64,000 bases of DNA from Patulibacter sp. SYSU D01012 (GCF_017916475.1 NZ_JAFMTB010000002.1:248001-312000); one strand, 5' to 3'. Shown: positions 27,072-37,739, counted from the stretch's first letter. A program made the numbers and translations. The notes: generated from the letters alone by a model not told the origin.

Positions 27072-27539
27072 TCAGGCCTTCGCGGCCGCGACGCCCTCGC
27101 GGACCAGCTCGACGCCCGGCAGCTCGCCCGGCGACGCGGCCAGGTGGCTCCAGGCGACGGTGCCGTCGGGGCCCACGACGACGAGCGCGCGGTTCGTCAT
27201 GCCGGCCGGGTCGAAGTACGCGCCGAGGGCCTTGGACGCCGCGCCCTTGGGTTCGAAGTCGGAGAGCTGCTCGATCGTCACGCCGAGCTTCTCGCGGAAC
27301 GCGGTCTGCGACGGCGTCGCGTCGGTCGACACCGCGTACATCACGGCGTCCTGCTCGGCGAGCTCGGGCAGGAGCTCCTCGTAGACCTGCAGCTGGTCGG
27401 TGCAGACCGAGCTGAACGCGAACGGGTAGAAGACGAGCACGGTCGTCCGGCCGCGCAGGTCCTCCTGGGTGAAGTCGCTGCCGTCCTCGCGCTTCAGGGT
27501 CAGCTCGGGGACCGGGGTGCCGGGGGCGATGATGGCCAT
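27072..27539 (-). CDS. Peroxiredoxin, AhpE-like one-Cys type
   Basis: Reduces hydroperoxides. The 155-residue product has the peroxidatic Cys46 in FYPFAFSSVCTDQL and Arg in NRALVVVGPDGTVAWSH. No clear resolving Cys is present, so it looks like a one-Cys AhpE-type enzyme that needs an external thiol. ATG at 27539. The CPRC protein encoded 14 nt downstream is the obvious partner candidate. Confidence 0.9.
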   Translation of the reverse strand: MAIIAPGTPVPELTLKREDGSDFTQEDLRGRTTVLVFYPFAFSSVCTDQLQVYEELLPELAEQDAVMYAVSTDATPSQTAFREKLGVTIEQLSDFEPKGAASKALGAYFDPAGMTNRALVVVGPDGTVAWSHLAASPGELPGVELVREGVAAAKA

Positions 27540-27582
27540 GCGCTGATCCTACGGGGCGCGCGTCGGCCCCGGGAACGAGAAC

Positions 27583-27602
27583 GACCGGCCTGGGGGCCGG
27601 TC
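27583..27602 (-). terminator. Terminator downstream of rpsO
   Basis: A perfect 8-bp stem, GACCGGCC / GGCCGGTC, with a 4-nt loop is followed on the minus strand by GTTCTCGTTCC, the closest thing to a U-rich tail in this region. It lies 55 nt after rpsO and before the peroxiredoxin ATG. Confidence 0.65.
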
Positions 27603-27632
27603 GGACGGGGCCGCCCGCGAAGGGGCGGCGGG

Positions 27633-27652
27633 GAGCCGGGCGGTCCCGGCTC
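27633..27652 (-). terminator. Hairpin immediately after rpsO
   Basis: A perfect 8-bp stem, GAGCCGGG / CCCGGCTC, with a CGGT tetraloop begins 4 nt after the rpsO stop codon. Together with a smaller stem near 27611-27628 and the terminator at 27583 it forms a run of three hairpins. Confidence 0.6.
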
Positions 27653-27656
27653 GCGG

Positions 27657-27929
27657 CTACTTGCGCAGGCCGAGCTCCTTGATGAGGGAGCGGTAGCCCT
27701 CGAGGTCGTTCCGGCGCATGTAGTCGAGCAGACGGCGGCGCTGACCGACGAGCATGAGGAGGCCACGACGCGAGTGGTGGTCCTTCTTGTGCTCGCGGAG
27801 GTGCGTCGTCAGGTCGTTGATGCGCTCCGTGAGCAGCGCGACCTGGACCCGGGTGGAGCCCGTGTCGCTCTCGGAGGTCCCGAATCGAGCGACGATCTCC
27901 TGCTTGCGTTCCTGCGTGAGCGACGACAT
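27657..27929 (-). CDS. rpsO: 30S ribosomal protein S15
   Basis: Primary 16S rRNA-binding protein of the small-subunit platform. The 90-residue product is a standard S15: [56 protein letters not shown], including the conserved [11 protein letters not shown] helix. ATG at 27929. It follows ribF by 92 nt, which hold a hairpin that could be part of an autoregulatory leader. Confidence 0.98.
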   Translation of the reverse strand: MSSLTQERKQEIVARFGTSESDTGSTRVQVALLTERINDLTTHLREHKKDHHSRRGLLMLVGQRRRLLDYMRRNDLEGYRSLIKELGLRK

Positions 27930-27963
27930 TCGACGGGTGAAGCTACCAGAAGCGCCTGCAAGC

Positions 27964-27985
27964 CCGCGGCGCGGCCCCGCCGCGG
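27964..27985 (-). other. Hairpin in the ribF-rpsO gap
   Basis: A perfect 8-bp stem, CCGCGGCG / CGCCGCGG, with a 6-nt loop lies 35 nt upstream of the rpsO ATG. It could end the ribF transcript or belong to an S15 leader. No U-run is present. Confidence 0.4.
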
Positions 27986-28021
27986 TCGGCGTCGGGAGGG
28001 CGGCCCGCGGCGGCGCCGGCG

Positions 28022-28915
28022 TCAGCCCGCGGCGACGATGCGCCGCGTGTCCTCGACGTCGCGCGCCATCTGCACGAGCAGCTCGTCCACCCCGTCGAAG
28101 CGCTGCTCGCCCCGCAGCCGCTGCAGGAACTCGAGCTCGAGCGGCTGGCCGTACAGGTCGCCGGTGAAGTCGACGAGGTACGCCTCGACGAGCACGCCGA
28201 GCGCCGACTCGAACTGCGGCCGGATGCCGATGTTGACCGCGGCGGTGCGGACGCTGCCGTCCGCGAGCAGGGCCCGGCAGGCGTAGACGCCGTGGGCGGG
28301 CAGGGCGTGCCCCGGCGGCGGCGTCAGGTTGGCGGTCGGGTAGCCCAGCTCGCGGCCGCGCTTCTCGCCGTGCTCGACCACGCCGGAGAGCGCGAACGGC
28401 GACCCGAGCAGCTCGCGCGCCTCCCCCACCGCGCCCCGGGCCACGAGCTCGCGGACGCGGGTCGAGCTGACCGTGTCCCCCGCCACGCGCAGGACGGGGA
28501 CGACCGTGGTCTCGAAGCGCCCGTCCGCCTGCAGCATCGCCGGCGTGCCCTCGGCGTCGCGGCCGAAGCGGAAGTTCTCGCCCACCCGCACGCCGCGGGC
28601 GTCGAGGCGGCCGACGAGCACCTCGTCGACGAACTCCTGCGCCCGCTGGCGGGACGTCTCGGGGCTGAAGGGCACGAGCACGAGCTCGCCGATCCCGCAG
28701 TCGCCGATGAGCTTCGCGCGGCGCTCCAGCGTGGTCAGCTGCGGCGGGACGCGTCCCGGCGCGAGCACCTCCATCGGATGCGGGTCGAACGTCACCACGG
28801 CGTCCGCGCCCCGCAGCACCTCGCGGTGGCCGAGGTGGATGCCGTCGAAGGTGCCGAGGGCGACCGTCCTCGGCCGGGGCTCGACGTCCGCCAGGGGCGT
28901 GATGCGCGCGGTCAC
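28022..28915 (-). CDS. ribF: Bifunctional riboflavin kinase / FAD synthetase
   Basis: Makes FMN and FAD. The 297-residue protein has an N-terminal nucleotidyltransferase domain ([17 protein letters not shown] with the GxHxGH motif; [26 protein letters not shown]) and a C-terminal flavokinase domain (GYPTANL, with the Mg-binding [51 protein letters not shown]). The GTG at 28915 overlaps the truB TGA as GTGA. It is last in the nusA-infB operon before rpsO, a common position. Confidence 0.95.
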   Translation of the reverse strand: MTARITPLADVEPRPRTVALGTFDGIHLGHREVLRGADAVVTFDPHPMEVLAPGRVPPQLTTLERRAKLIGDCGIGELVLVPFSPETSRQRAQEFVDEVLVGRLDARGVRVGENFRFGRDAEGTPAMLQADGRFETTVVPVLRVAGDTVSSTRVRELVARGAVGEARELLGSPFALSGVVEHGEKRGRELGYPTANLTPPPGHALPAHGVYACRALLADGSVRTAAVNIGIRPQFESALGVLVEAYLVDFTGDLYGQPLELEFLQRLRGEQRFDGVDELLVQMARDVEDTRRIVAAG

Positions 28916-29784
28916 GCCCGGAAGCCTACGACGGGACGGATCCGTCCGTCCTCCTCGCGGCGGCCGACGGCGACCGCCTCGCCGGCGTGGACGATGCCGA
29001 CCTCGCCGCCCGCGGGGCCGCCGTCGAGCGTCACCCGCTGGCCGTGGCCGAGCCGCCGCGCGGTCTCCTCGTCGACCTCGAGGGTCGGCATCACGACCGG
29101 CAGCAGGGCGGTCAGCGGCAGGACGCGCCAGTCGTCCGGCGGATCGTCGGGGCCGTGGGCGTCGGCCACCCGGAACGGGCCGATCGCCGTGCGCCGCAGC
29201 TCCAGGCAGTACGCGTCGTGCAGGTCGGCGACGAGGCTGCGCACGTACGTGCCCGACGAGCAGGCGATCCGGTAGCGGGCGCGGTCGCCCGCCCGCCACG
29301 TCTGCTCGAAGGCGTGGACGGTGACCTCGCGCTCGGGCACCACCACCTCCTCGCCGCGGCGCGCGCGCCGGTAGGCCCGCTCGCCGTCGATGCGCACGGC
29401 GGAGTACGCCGGGGGCCGCTGGCGCACCAGGCCGGTCGGCAGGACGGGCGGATCGGGCGGCACCACGCCGGTGACGACGATCTCGCCCTCGGGGTCGCCG
29501 GTCGTGGACGTCGCCCCCAGGCGGGCGAGCGTCTCGTACGTCTTGTCGAGGCCCATCAGGTGCCCCTGCAGCCGCGTGGCGCGGCCGAGCAGCACGATCA
29601 GCAGCCCGGTGGCGAAGGGATCGAGCGTCCCGGAGTGCCCGACGCGCCGCGCCTTGCGCCCGCCGAGCGACCGGCGCACGCGACCGACGACGTCGTGGCT
29701 CGACAGGCCCGCGGGCTTGTCGACGAGCAGCGCCCCGTCCGGGACGGCCGCCGCCAGCCGGGCGACCTCCTCCGGAGCGATCAC
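28912..29784 (-). CDS. truB: tRNA pseudouridine-55 synthase
   Basis: Forms pseudouridine 55 in the T-loop of tRNAs. The 290-residue protein has [13 protein letters not shown] and the catalytic Asp55 in [14 protein letters not shown], then [18 protein letters not shown] and SSGTYVRSL, and a small C-terminal PUA-like region. GTG at 29784 overlaps the nrnA stop as GTGA. Confidence 0.95.
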   Translation of the reverse strand: MIAPEEVARLAAAVPDGALLVDKPAGLSSHDVVGRVRRSLGGRKARRVGHSGTLDPFATGLLIVLLGRATRLQGHLMGLDKTYETLARLGATSTTGDPEGEIVVTGVVPPDPPVLPTGLVRQRPPAYSAVRIDGERAYRRARRGEEVVVPEREVTVHAFEQTWRAGDRARYRIACSSGTYVRSLVADLHDAYCLELRRTAIGPFRVADAHGPDDPPDDWRVLPLTALLPVVMPTLEVDEETARRLGHGQRVTLDGGPAGGEVGIVHAGEAVAVGRREEDGRIRPVVGFRA

Positions 29785-30788
29785 CCGGCGTCGCGGAGCT
29801 GGGTGCGGAGGAAGGCCACGAGCTCGTCCTCGCCCATGTCCGTCGTGAACCCGGCGGCCTGCGGATGCCCGCCCCCGCCGCCCGCGCGGGCGATGGCGGA
29901 GACGTCGATGCCGGCCCCGGACGAGCGCAGCGAGACCTTCGTCCGGACGCCCGCGCCCGTCACCGGGTCGGCCGGGACCTCGCGGGCGAGCGCCGCCAGA
30001 CGGGTGCCCGCCAGCGTCCGCAGGTGGTCGATGATGCCCTCGGAGTCCGTGTCCTCGGCCTGCGTGGCCTCGTAGTCCTCGCGCCGGATGAGGGCGAACG
30101 TCAGCTGGCCGTCGGCCTCGTGCCGCACGCGGGCGATCGCGCGCCCCAGCAGCGCCAGCTTCGACCACGGGACGTTCTCGTAGAGCGCCCGGTACACGGG
30201 GAAGGGGTCCACGCCGACGGCGATCAGGTCGGCCGCCATGCGGTGCGCGCGCTCGCCGGTGTTCTCGTACATGAACTGGCCGGTGTCGGTGACCAGGCCG
30301 ACGTAGAGCGCCTTCGCGCTGTCCAGGTCGACGGGCACGCCGAGGTCGGCGAACAGCTCCCAGACGATCTCGCAGCAGCTCGACGCGTCGGCGGCCACCA
30401 GGTCCACGTCGCCGAAGCGCGTGTTGTCGTGGTGGTGGTCGATGTTGACGATGCGCCGCGCGTCCGTGCGCACCGGCAGCACCGCCATCCGGTCGAGGTT
30501 GCCGCAGTCGAGGAAGACCGCGGTGCGGTCCGCGAGGTCCGCGGGGACCTCGGTCTGCAGGTCGACGGTCATCAGCCCCGCGTACTCGCGGGACAGCGGC
30601 AGGTCGCCCGGGCCGACGACGGCCACGACGTCCTTGCCGAGCGCCTGCAGGAGGCGCGTCGCGGCCACGAGCGACCCGATCGCGTCCCCGTCCGGGTGCT
30701 CGTGGGTGACGGTGACGAACCGGTCCTCGCCCCGCAGGAGCTCGGTCACGGTCCGCCGCGCGTCGCGAGACGCGTCGACGAGGCTCAT
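29781..30788 (-). CDS. nrnA: DHH/DHHA1 phosphoesterase, NrnA-like (nanoRNase / pAp phosphatase)
   Basis: Degrades short oligonucleotides and, in relatives, 3'-phosphoadenosine 5'-phosphate. The 335-residue product has HEHPDGDAIGS, VFLDCGN, the DHH signature NIDHHHDN, DTGQFMYENTG and the C-terminal DHHA1 motif GGGGGHPQAAG. ATG at 30788 overlaps the rbfA stop as ATGA. The position between rbfA and truB is typical in actinobacteria and firmicutes. Whether the main substrate is nanoRNA, pAp or c-di-AMP breakdown products cannot be told from sequence. Confidence 0.92.
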   Translation of the reverse strand: MSLVDASRDARRTVTELLRGEDRFVTVTHEHPDGDAIGSLVAATRLLQALGKDVVAVVGPGDLPLSREYAGLMTVDLQTEVPADLADRTAVFLDCGNLDRMAVLPVRTDARRIVNIDHHHDNTRFGDVDLVAADASSCCEIVWELFADLGVPVDLDSAKALYVGLVTDTGQFMYENTGERAHRMAADLIAVGVDPFPVYRALYENVPWSKLALLGRAIARVRHEADGQLTFALIRREDYEATQAEDTDSEGIIDHLRTLAGTRLAALAREVPADPVTGAGVRTKVSLRSSGAGIDVSAIARAGGGGGHPQAAGFTTDMGEDELVAFLRTQLRDAG

Positions 30789-31225
30789 CGAGGAGCATCG
30801 TCCTGGGTCGGGGACGCGTCCTCGCCGTCGGCGGACGCCGCGTCGGCGCCCTCCTCCGGCGTCTCCACCGGCGGCGCCGGCGGATGGTCGAGCAGCTCCT
30901 GGATCCGCATCGCGCGGTCCACGGTCTCGTCGAGCGTGAACTTCAGGAGCGGCGTGTGCTTCAGCCGCAGCTCCTCCCCGACGCGTCGCTGCAGGAACCC
31001 GTGGGCGGACCGCAAGCCCTCCAGCGTGTCCTCTGCGGAGTGCCCGGACCCGCCCTCGAGCTCGAGCACGCTGACGAGGACCGTCGCGTGGCTCAGGTCG
31101 GTGCTCGTCCGGACCCCCGTCACGGTGGCGAAGCCGATCCGGGGGTCCTTCATCTCGTTCTGGAGGACGTCGGCGAGGACCTCTCGGACCGCCTCGTCCA
31201 CCCGGCGCATCCGGTCGGGCTTCAT
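30785..31225 (-). CDS. rbfA: Ribosome-binding factor A
   Basis: 30S maturation factor acting on the 5' end of 16S rRNA. The 146-residue product has the KH-like RbfA fold: MRRVDEAVREVLADVLQNEMKDPRIGFATVTGVRTSTDLSHATV, with the DPR(I)GF motif. A 35-residue acidic tail follows. ATG at 31225 shares its A with the infB stop (TGATG), and its stop overlaps nrnA. Confidence 0.94.
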   Translation of the reverse strand: MKPDRMRRVDEAVREVLADVLQNEMKDPRIGFATVTGVRTSTDLSHATVLVSVLELEGGSGHSAEDTLEGLRSAHGFLQRRVGEELRLKHTPLLKFTLDETVDRAMRIQELLDHPPAPPVETPEEGADAASADGEDASPTQDDAPR

Positions 31226-34200
31226 CACTTCAGCTCGCGGTCGACCCGGCGCTTCTCGTACGTCTCGAGGATGTCGCCCTCGCGCAGGTCGTCGCCCTCG
31301 CGCAGCACGATGCCGCACTCGAACCCGGTCGCGACCTCGCGGGCGTCCTCGTTGAACCGCTTGAGGCTCTCGATCTTCGTGTTCCGCAGGATCTCGCCGT
31401 CGCGGATGACCCGCACGAGGCCGTTGCGGCGCACGCGGCCGTCCGTGACGTAGCAGCCGGCGATCGTGCCGACCTTCGAGGCACGGAAGATCTGGCGGAC
31501 CTCGGCGGTGCCGACGGTCTCCTCGATCTCGTCCTTGTCGAGCATGCCCTCCATCGCGTCGCGGAGGTCCTCGAGCGCGCGGTAGATCACCTCGTACGTG
31601 CGGATCTCGACGCCCTCGTGGTCCGCCACGCGCTGGGCGTTGCCGACCGTGCCGACGTTGAAGCCGATGACCACGGCCTCGGACGCCGACGCGAGCATGA
31701 CGTCGGACTCGGTGATGCCACCGACGCCGGCCAGGACGATGTCCACGAGGACCTCGCTCTGGGGCAGCTTCGCGATCTCGTCCTCGAACGCCTCGAGCGA
31801 GCCGGCCACGTCCGCCTTGAGGATGAGGGGCAGGCCCTTCATCTCGGCGGCGGAGCGCGAGCGCTTGAAGACCTCGTCGAGCGAGAACTTGCGGCCCGAG
31901 CGGCGGGCGAGCGCCTCGGCCTTCAGGCGCGTCTCGCGCTCCTCGGCCTTCGTGCGCGCCGTCTTCTCGGAGTCGACGACCATCGCGAAGTCGCCCGCGT
32001 TGGGCACCCCGTTGAAGCCGAGGACCTGCACCGGGTCGCCGACGCCGGCCACCTCGATGCGCTCGCCCGTGTAGTCGATGAGCGCGCGGACCTTGCCCCA
32101 CTGGGCGCCCGAGACGATCGGATCGCCGATCTCGAGGGTGCCGCGCTGGATCAGGACCGTCGCGACCGGGCCGCGGCCGACGTCGAGCTTCGACTCGATG
32201 ACCACGCCGGACGCCTCGGTGTCGGGGTTCGCCGCGAGCTCGAGGAGCTCCGCGACGACGCCGATGGTGTCGAGCAGGTCGTCGAGGCCGTCGCCCGTCT
32301 TCGCGGAGACGTCGACGAACTCGATGTCGCCGCCCCACTCGGCCGGGTTGAGCCCGATGGTCGCCATCTCGGTCCGCACGCGGAGCGGGTCGGCGCCCTC
32401 CTTGTCGATCTTGTTGACCGCGACGATGATCGGCACGCCCGCGGCACGCGCGTGGTCGATCGCCTCCTCGGTCTGCGGCTTCACGCCGTCGTCGGCGGCC
32501 ACCACGATCACCGCGATGTCCGTCAGGCGAGCGCCGCGGGCACGCATGGCCGTGAAGGCCGCGTGACCCGGCGTGTCGAGGAACGTGATCGTGTCCTCGC
32601 CGTGGTGCACCTGGTAGGCGCCGATGTGCTGCGTGATGCCGCCGGCCTCGCCCTCGGCCACGGACGCCTCGCGCAGCTTGTCGAGCAGCGAGGTCTTGCC
32701 GTGGTCGACGTGACCCATGATGGTCACGACGGGCGGACGCTGGACGAGCTCGGCCTCGGAGTCGTCGAAGACCGGGGTCTCCTCCTCCTCGTCGCTCGCC
32801 TTGACGATCTGCACCTCGCGGTCGAACTCGCCCGCGAGCAGCTCGATGGTCTCGTCCGCCAGCGTCTGCGTGAGCGTGGCCATCTCGCCCATGAGCATGA
32901 GCTTCTTGATGACCTCGGGCACGGGCACGCCGAGGTACTCGGCGACGTCCTTGACCGTCGAGCCCGAGTTGATCTTCGGGACGTCGACCGTCTTGCCCTG
33001 GTCGCCGCGGCTCAGCGGGGCCAGCGCCTCCTCGATCGACTGACGGCGACGACGGCGACGCGGACGCCGGTTCGGCGGGCCGCCACCGACGCCCGGACGG
33101 CGCGGGCCGCCCGGCTGGTCGATGACGACGCGGCGCCGACCGGGGCCGCCGGGGCCGCCGGAGCCGCCCGCGCCGGAGCGCTGCGGGCGCGCCGTCGCGG
33201 GATCGGGCAGAGCGATGATCTTGGGGCCGGCGCCGGCCGCGGGCTTCTCGCCCAGGGTCGGGGGACCCTTCGGCAGCGCGGGCTTCTTCGTGCGCAGGTC
33301 GCGCGTGGGGGGCGGCGGCGGAACGTCCTTGGCCCGGCGCGGGCGGCGGCCCAGGGGGCGCTCGCCCGGACGCGGGGCGCCGGCAGCCGGCGGCTGGCCG
33401 GGGCGCGGCGGACCACCCGGCCCGGCGGGCCGCGGCGGCAGCGGACGGTCCTCGGGGCGCCGCAGCGAGCGGTCGCCCTGCGGGGCCGGACGGCCCTGCG
33501 GCGCGGACGGCGCGTCGCGCACGGGGCGCTGCGGCGCCGGACCACGGCCCGCGGGTCCGCGGCCGCCCTGCGGGGCCGGACCGCGACCGGCCGGACCGCG
33601 ACCGCCCTGCGGCGCGTTGCCGCGGCCCTGCGGGGCCGGACGGCCGCCGCCGGACGCGGGACGGCCGCCGGCGGGACGGTCGGCCTGCGGCGCGGGCTTC
33701 GGCGCCGCGGGCGCGGCGGTCTGGATGACGCGGGGTCCCGAGCCGGGCGCGCGGCCGTCCGGAGCCGGGCGGCTGCCGGGGGCCTGACGCGGCGCGGGAC
33801 GCGGGGCCGGACGGGCCTCGCCGGGACGCACGGGGCGGCCGGGCTGACCGGGGCGCACGGGGCGGCCGGGCGCGCCGGCGGCCGGGCGCTGCGGCGCGCC
33901 GGGCGCGGCCGGACGCTGGGGCGCGCCGGGAGCCACGGGACGCGAGGGGGCGCCGGCGCCCGGGGCGGCCGGACGGCCGTCGCCGGGGCGCGCCGGCCGG
34001 GCCGGCGCACCGGCCGCGGGACGGGCCGCGGGACGTCCGGGCTCGCCCGGACGCGCCGGGCCGCCGGCCGCGGGCCGCTGAGGAGCGGCGCCGGACGGCG
34101 CGCCCGCGGGGCGGGCTCCCGGCTGGGCGGGGCGCACGGGGCGCCCGCCGGGCGCGGCCGGGCGCACGGGGCGCTGCCCCGGCTGGGCCGGGCGCACGGG

Positions 34201-34563
34201 CCGCTGCGCGGCCGGGGTGCCGGGCGCGGCGGGGCGCACGGGGCGCTGCCCGGGCGCGGGCGGGCGCACCGGGCGGGCCGGTGCGGCCTGGGGTCGGGCC
34301 GGGGCGTCGGCCCCGGCGGTGTCGGCCGGGGCGGACGCCCCGGCGGTCGGAGCCTTGGCCGGCGAGGGCGTGCTGCCCCCGTCGGACTTCGCCGCGCTCT
34401 TGAGCTCGGCGCCCTTGGCCTGGATCAGTCGGTTCGCAACGCCCTCGTCGACGCTGGACGAGGCGGTCGCGATGTCGTGCCCGTCCTTCTGGAGGGCATC
34501 GAGCACCGCCTTGCTCGACAGGCCGTGGGCCTTGGCGATTTCGTGCACGCGCTTCTTCGCCAT
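31225..34563 (-). CDS. infB: Translation initiation factor IF-2
   Basis: GTPase that brings initiator tRNA to the 30S subunit. The 1112-residue protein has an N-terminal IF2-N helix domain ([27 protein letters not shown], residues 4-50), a very long Pro/Arg/Gly/Ala linker (about 55-510), a second IF2-N unit ([26 protein letters not shown]), the G domain with [14 protein letters not shown] near residue 616, DTPGHAAF and NKID, and domains II-IV. It is longer than E. coli IF-2 because of the linker. ATG at 34563 overlaps the ylxR TAA (TAATG); no clear Shine-Dalgarno is present, so translation probably depends on coupling. Confidence 0.97.
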   Translation of the reverse strand: MAKKRVHEIAKAHGLSSKAVLDALQKDGHDIATASSSVDEGVANRLIQAKGAELKSAAKSDGGSTPSPAKAPTAGASAPADTAGADAPARPQAAPARPVRPPAPGQRPVRPAAPGTPAAQRPVRPAQPGQRPVRPAAPGGRPVRPAQPGARPAGAPSGAAPQRPAAGGPARPGEPGRPAARPAAGAPARPARPGDGRPAAPGAGAPSRPVAPGAPQRPAAPGAPQRPAAGAPGRPVRPGQPGRPVRPGEARPAPRPAPRQAPGSRPAPDGRAPGSGPRVIQTAAPAAPKPAPQADRPAGGRPASGGGRPAPQGRGNAPQGGRGPAGRGPAPQGGRGPAGRGPAPQRPVRDAPSAPQGRPAPQGDRSLRRPEDRPLPPRPAGPGGPPRPGQPPAAGAPRPGERPLGRRPRRAKDVPPPPPTRDLRTKKPALPKGPPTLGEKPAAGAGPKIIALPDPATARPQRSGAGGSGGPGGPGRRRVVIDQPGGPRRPGVGGGPPNRRPRRRRRRQSIEEALAPLSRGDQGKTVDVPKINSGSTVKDVAEYLGVPVPEVIKKLMLMGEMATLTQTLADETIELLAGEFDREVQIVKASDEEEETPVFDDSEAELVQRPPVVTIMGHVDHGKTSLLDKLREASVAEGEAGGITQHIGAYQVHHGEDTITFLDTPGHAAFTAMRARGARLTDIAVIVVAADDGVKPQTEEAIDHARAAGVPIIVAVNKIDKEGADPLRVRTEMATIGLNPAEWGGDIEFVDVSAKTGDGLDDLLDTIGVVAELLELAANPDTEASGVVIESKLDVGRGPVATVLIQRGTLEIGDPIVSGAQWGKVRALIDYTGERIEVAGVGDPVQVLGFNGVPNAGDFAMVVDSEKTARTKAEERETRLKAEALARRSGRKFSLDEVFKRSRSAAEMKGLPLILKADVAGSLEAFEDEIAKLPQSEVLVDIVLAGVGGITESDVMLASASEAVVIGFNVGTVGNAQRVADHEGVEIRTYEVIYRALEDLRDAMEGMLDKDEIEETVGTAEVRQIFRASKVGTIAGCYVTDGRVRRNGLVRVIRDGEILRNTKIESLKRFNEDAREVATGFECGIVLREGDDLREGDILETYEKRRVDRELK
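33040..34400 (-). repeat. Low-complexity Pro/Arg/Gly/Ala repeat tract inside infB
   Basis: About 450 codons are built from imperfect short units such as [27 protein letters not shown] and [13 protein letters not shown], giving DNA runs of degenerate CGGGCGCACGGGGCG-like repeats. The tract lies between the two IF2-N modules. It is part of the open frame and is likely length-variable between strains. Confidence 0.8.
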
Positions 34564-34804
34564 TAGTGAATGAAGTGTAGGAAGTCGGGATCGATGCTGG
34601 CGGGCCGTCGGAACGCGCGTCCGAACGCGCGACGATCGACGGCCTGCTGGGCGCACGTGCGTCCGCACACGTACGCGCCGCGGCCGGGGAGCCGGCGCGG
34701 CGGATCGGGGACCACGCGGCCCCCGATCAGGGCGAGGCGGAGCAGCTCCGCCTGGGGCGCGCGCCGGCCGCAGCCGACGCAGCGCCTCTCGGGGTGGCCC
34801 CCGG

Positions 34805-34814
<10 letters not shown>
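34563..34814 (-). CDS. ylxR: YlxR-family RNA-binding protein (DUF448)
   Basis: Small nucleic-acid-binding protein always found between nusA and infB. The frame encodes [20 protein letters not shown] and [27 protein letters not shown], the YlxR signature with GRGAYVC. No ATG, GTG or TTG exists in this frame near the N-terminus or for a long way upstream inside nusA. GGAGG at 34822-34826 is followed after 7 nt by GTC at 34812-34814, the best-placed start, giving 83 residues; this non-canonical start is inference. The end overlaps the infB ATG (TAATG); the start overlaps nusA by 10 nt. Confidence 0.85.
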
Positions 34815-36361
<1,547 letters not shown>

Positions 36362-36368
36362 TCGGCTC

Positions 36369-36806
36369 CTACTCCTCGACGAGGTTGCTGCGGTGGATCT
36401 CGGCGTACGGGATCGTCACGACGCCCGTGTCGGCCGCGAGCGTCACGGCCTGGTCGTCCGCTCCGACGAGCTCGCCGGTGAACGACCGGCGCGGCGCGTC
36501 GGCCCCCGACACGGCGAGCGGCTCGCGCGTGCGGACCTTCGCCCGACGACCGACGAACCGCCGGAAGTGCTCGGGCTTCACGAGCGGACGGTCGCGGCCC
36601 GGGGACGAGACCTCCACCGCGTAGCGCTCGCGGAGGTCGTTCAGGTGGTGCGTGACCTCCACGCAGAGATCCAGGGAGACGCCGTCCGGGTGATCGATGA
36701 GCACGCGCAGCGTGCCCCCGCCGACGACCTCGGCCAGCAGGACCTCCACCGCGGGGTCCGCGGTGCGAAGTCGTGCTTCGACGGTGTCCTGGATGGAGGA
36801 GGTCAT
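36369..36806 (-). CDS. rimP: Ribosome maturation factor RimP
   Basis: 30S assembly factor. The 145-residue product has the RimP layout: an N-terminal alpha/beta domain ([36 protein letters not shown]), the signature [30 protein letters not shown], and an Sm-like C-terminal domain ending [14 protein letters not shown]. First gene of the nusA-infB operon. ATG at 36806, just downstream of a hairpin with a U7 tail; the Shine-Dalgarno is weak. Confidence 0.93.
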   Translation of the reverse strand: MTSSIQDTVEARLRTADPAVEVLLAEVVGGGTLRVLIDHPDGVSLDLCVEVTHHLNDLRERYAVEVSSPGRDRPLVKPEHFRRFVGRRAKVRTREPLAVSGADAPRRSFTGELVGADDQAVTLAADTGVVTIPYAEIHRSNLVEE

Positions 36807-36821
36807 GACGGTTTCAGCCAC

Positions 36822-36845
36822 AAAAAAAGCGGGCGTTCTGCCCAC
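36822..36845 (-). terminator. Intrinsic terminator/attenuator in the rimP-nusA-infB leader
   Basis: On the minus strand GTGGGC-AGAAC-GCCCGC (6-bp stem with one G-U pair, 5-nt loop) is followed directly by seven U after the stem. This is the only classical hairpin-plus-U-tract in the window. It lies 16 nt before the rimP ATG and about 40 nt after the predicted start site. No upstream gene on this strand could need it, so an attenuator for the operon is likely. Confidence 0.7.
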
Positions 36846-36890
36846 TTCGGAAGGGTGCCGCGGAGCGGCGTCTTCGAACGCTGGGAGATC

Positions 36891-36900
36891 ATCGTACCAT
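36891..36900. promoter_or_regulatory. Overlapping divergent -10 elements (rimP operon and 36907 gene)
   Basis: Minus-strand TACGAT (36891-36896) and plus-strand TACCAT (36895-36900) share a TA pair. The plus element is 6 nt before the ATG at 36907 (leaderless layout). The minus element is about 85 nt upstream of the rimP ATG, giving a leader that contains the U7 hairpin. Confidence 0.5.
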
Positions 36901-36906
36901 CGCCGG

Positions 36907-37332
36907 ATGCAGGGAGGTTGCGGGACGGGCGGGCCGCGGGGCCCGGAGGCCGTCGAGGCGGCGCTCGCGCCGCTCGGGGCGGCCGTGCACCGTCCGGCGC
37001 CGGGCGAGTGGGGACTGCGCGTGCCCTGCGCCGGCTGGCCCCTGTTCGTCGGCGTGGCCCTGCGCGGCGGGCTGCTGCGCGCGCAGGCCGAGGTCGTCGG
37101 GCCGGGCGCCCTGCCGGCGGCGTGGCTCCTGCACCGCAACCGCCGCGACCTCGCGCTCGTCCGCTACGCCTCCTCCGCCGCCGGGGCGACGTGGGTGCAC
37201 GGCGACCTGCCGGCCGCGGCGGTCACCCCCGCCGCGGTCGACGAGCTGCTGGGGCGGCTCGTCGCCGCGGCCGAGGTCGCGCGCGACCGCGCCGGTCAGC
37301 CCTCGAGCGCGGCGATCGTGCGGTCGCGGTAG
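36907..37332 (+). CDS. Hypothetical protein, possibly YbjN/CesT-like fold
   Basis: Unrecognised 141-residue protein. It begins after TACCAT-N6-ATG. The pattern VEAALAPLGAAV, FVGVALRGGLLRAQAEVVGP, WLLHRNRRDLALVRYASSAAGATWVHGDLP and VDELLGRLVAAAEVA (strand-strand-helix-strand-strand-helix) is reminiscent of YbjN and type III secretion chaperone-like folds, but no diagnostic motif settles it. It overlaps the convergent TPR gene by 37 nt at its 3' end. Confidence 0.65.
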   Translation: MQGGCGTGGPRGPEAVEAALAPLGAAVHRPAPGEWGLRVPCAGWPLFVGVALRGGLLRAQAEVVGPGALPAAWLLHRNRRDLALVRYASSAAGATWVHGDLPAAAVTPAAVDELLGRLVAAAEVARDRAGQPSSAAIVRSR

Positions 37333-37667
37333 ACGCGGTAGTCGTTGCGCTCGGGCTTGAGCAGCGCGGCCATCGTCAGCGGCGGCCGGGCCTCGGCGTG
37401 GCGGCCGCACAGCTGCAGCGCCCGCCCGAAGCAGAACTGCGCGTAGTGGTTCATGGGCTCGCGCTCGACGAGCACGCCGAACTCGTCCGCGGCCTCGCGG
37501 AAGCGTCGCGCGCCGAAGAGGGCCCGGCCCAGCGCCTCGCGGACCATGCCGGTGTCGGGCTCGAGGTCGCGGGCCCGGCGCAGCGGCAGCGCGGCGGCGT
37601 GGTGGTCCCCCTGCTCGAGCAGGTCGAGACCCGACCGGTAGAGCTCGTAGGTGTCGGGAGTGGCCAT
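37296..37667 (-). CDS. Tetratricopeptide-repeat protein
   Basis: The 123-residue protein is made of about three TPR helical hairpins: YELYRSGLDLLEQGDHHAAALPLRRARDLEPDT, VREALGRALFGARRFREAADEFGVLVEREPMN, and AQFCFGRALQLCGRHAEARPPLTMAALLKPE. The repeats show the TPR consensus G/A/P positions. It is probably a protein-protein interaction module with no enzymatic motif. ATG at 37667. The last 37 nt overlap the convergent hypothetical gene. Confidence 0.85.
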   Translation of the reverse strand: MATPDTYELYRSGLDLLEQGDHHAAALPLRRARDLEPDTGMVREALGRALFGARRFREAADEFGVLVEREPMNHYAQFCFGRALQLCGRHAEARPPLTMAALLKPERNDYRVYRDRTIAALEG

Positions 37668-37739
37668 GGATCGAGTGTGACAAACGCGTCAAGCCCGACC
37701 GCCCGGCCCGTCGGCCGCCCGGGCGAGGATCCGCCCGCG

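Noticed and set aside
33100-34300. CRISPR-like or tandem DNA repeat in the infB region
   Set aside because: Units are degenerate, in frame and coding; there are no equal repeats with unique spacers.
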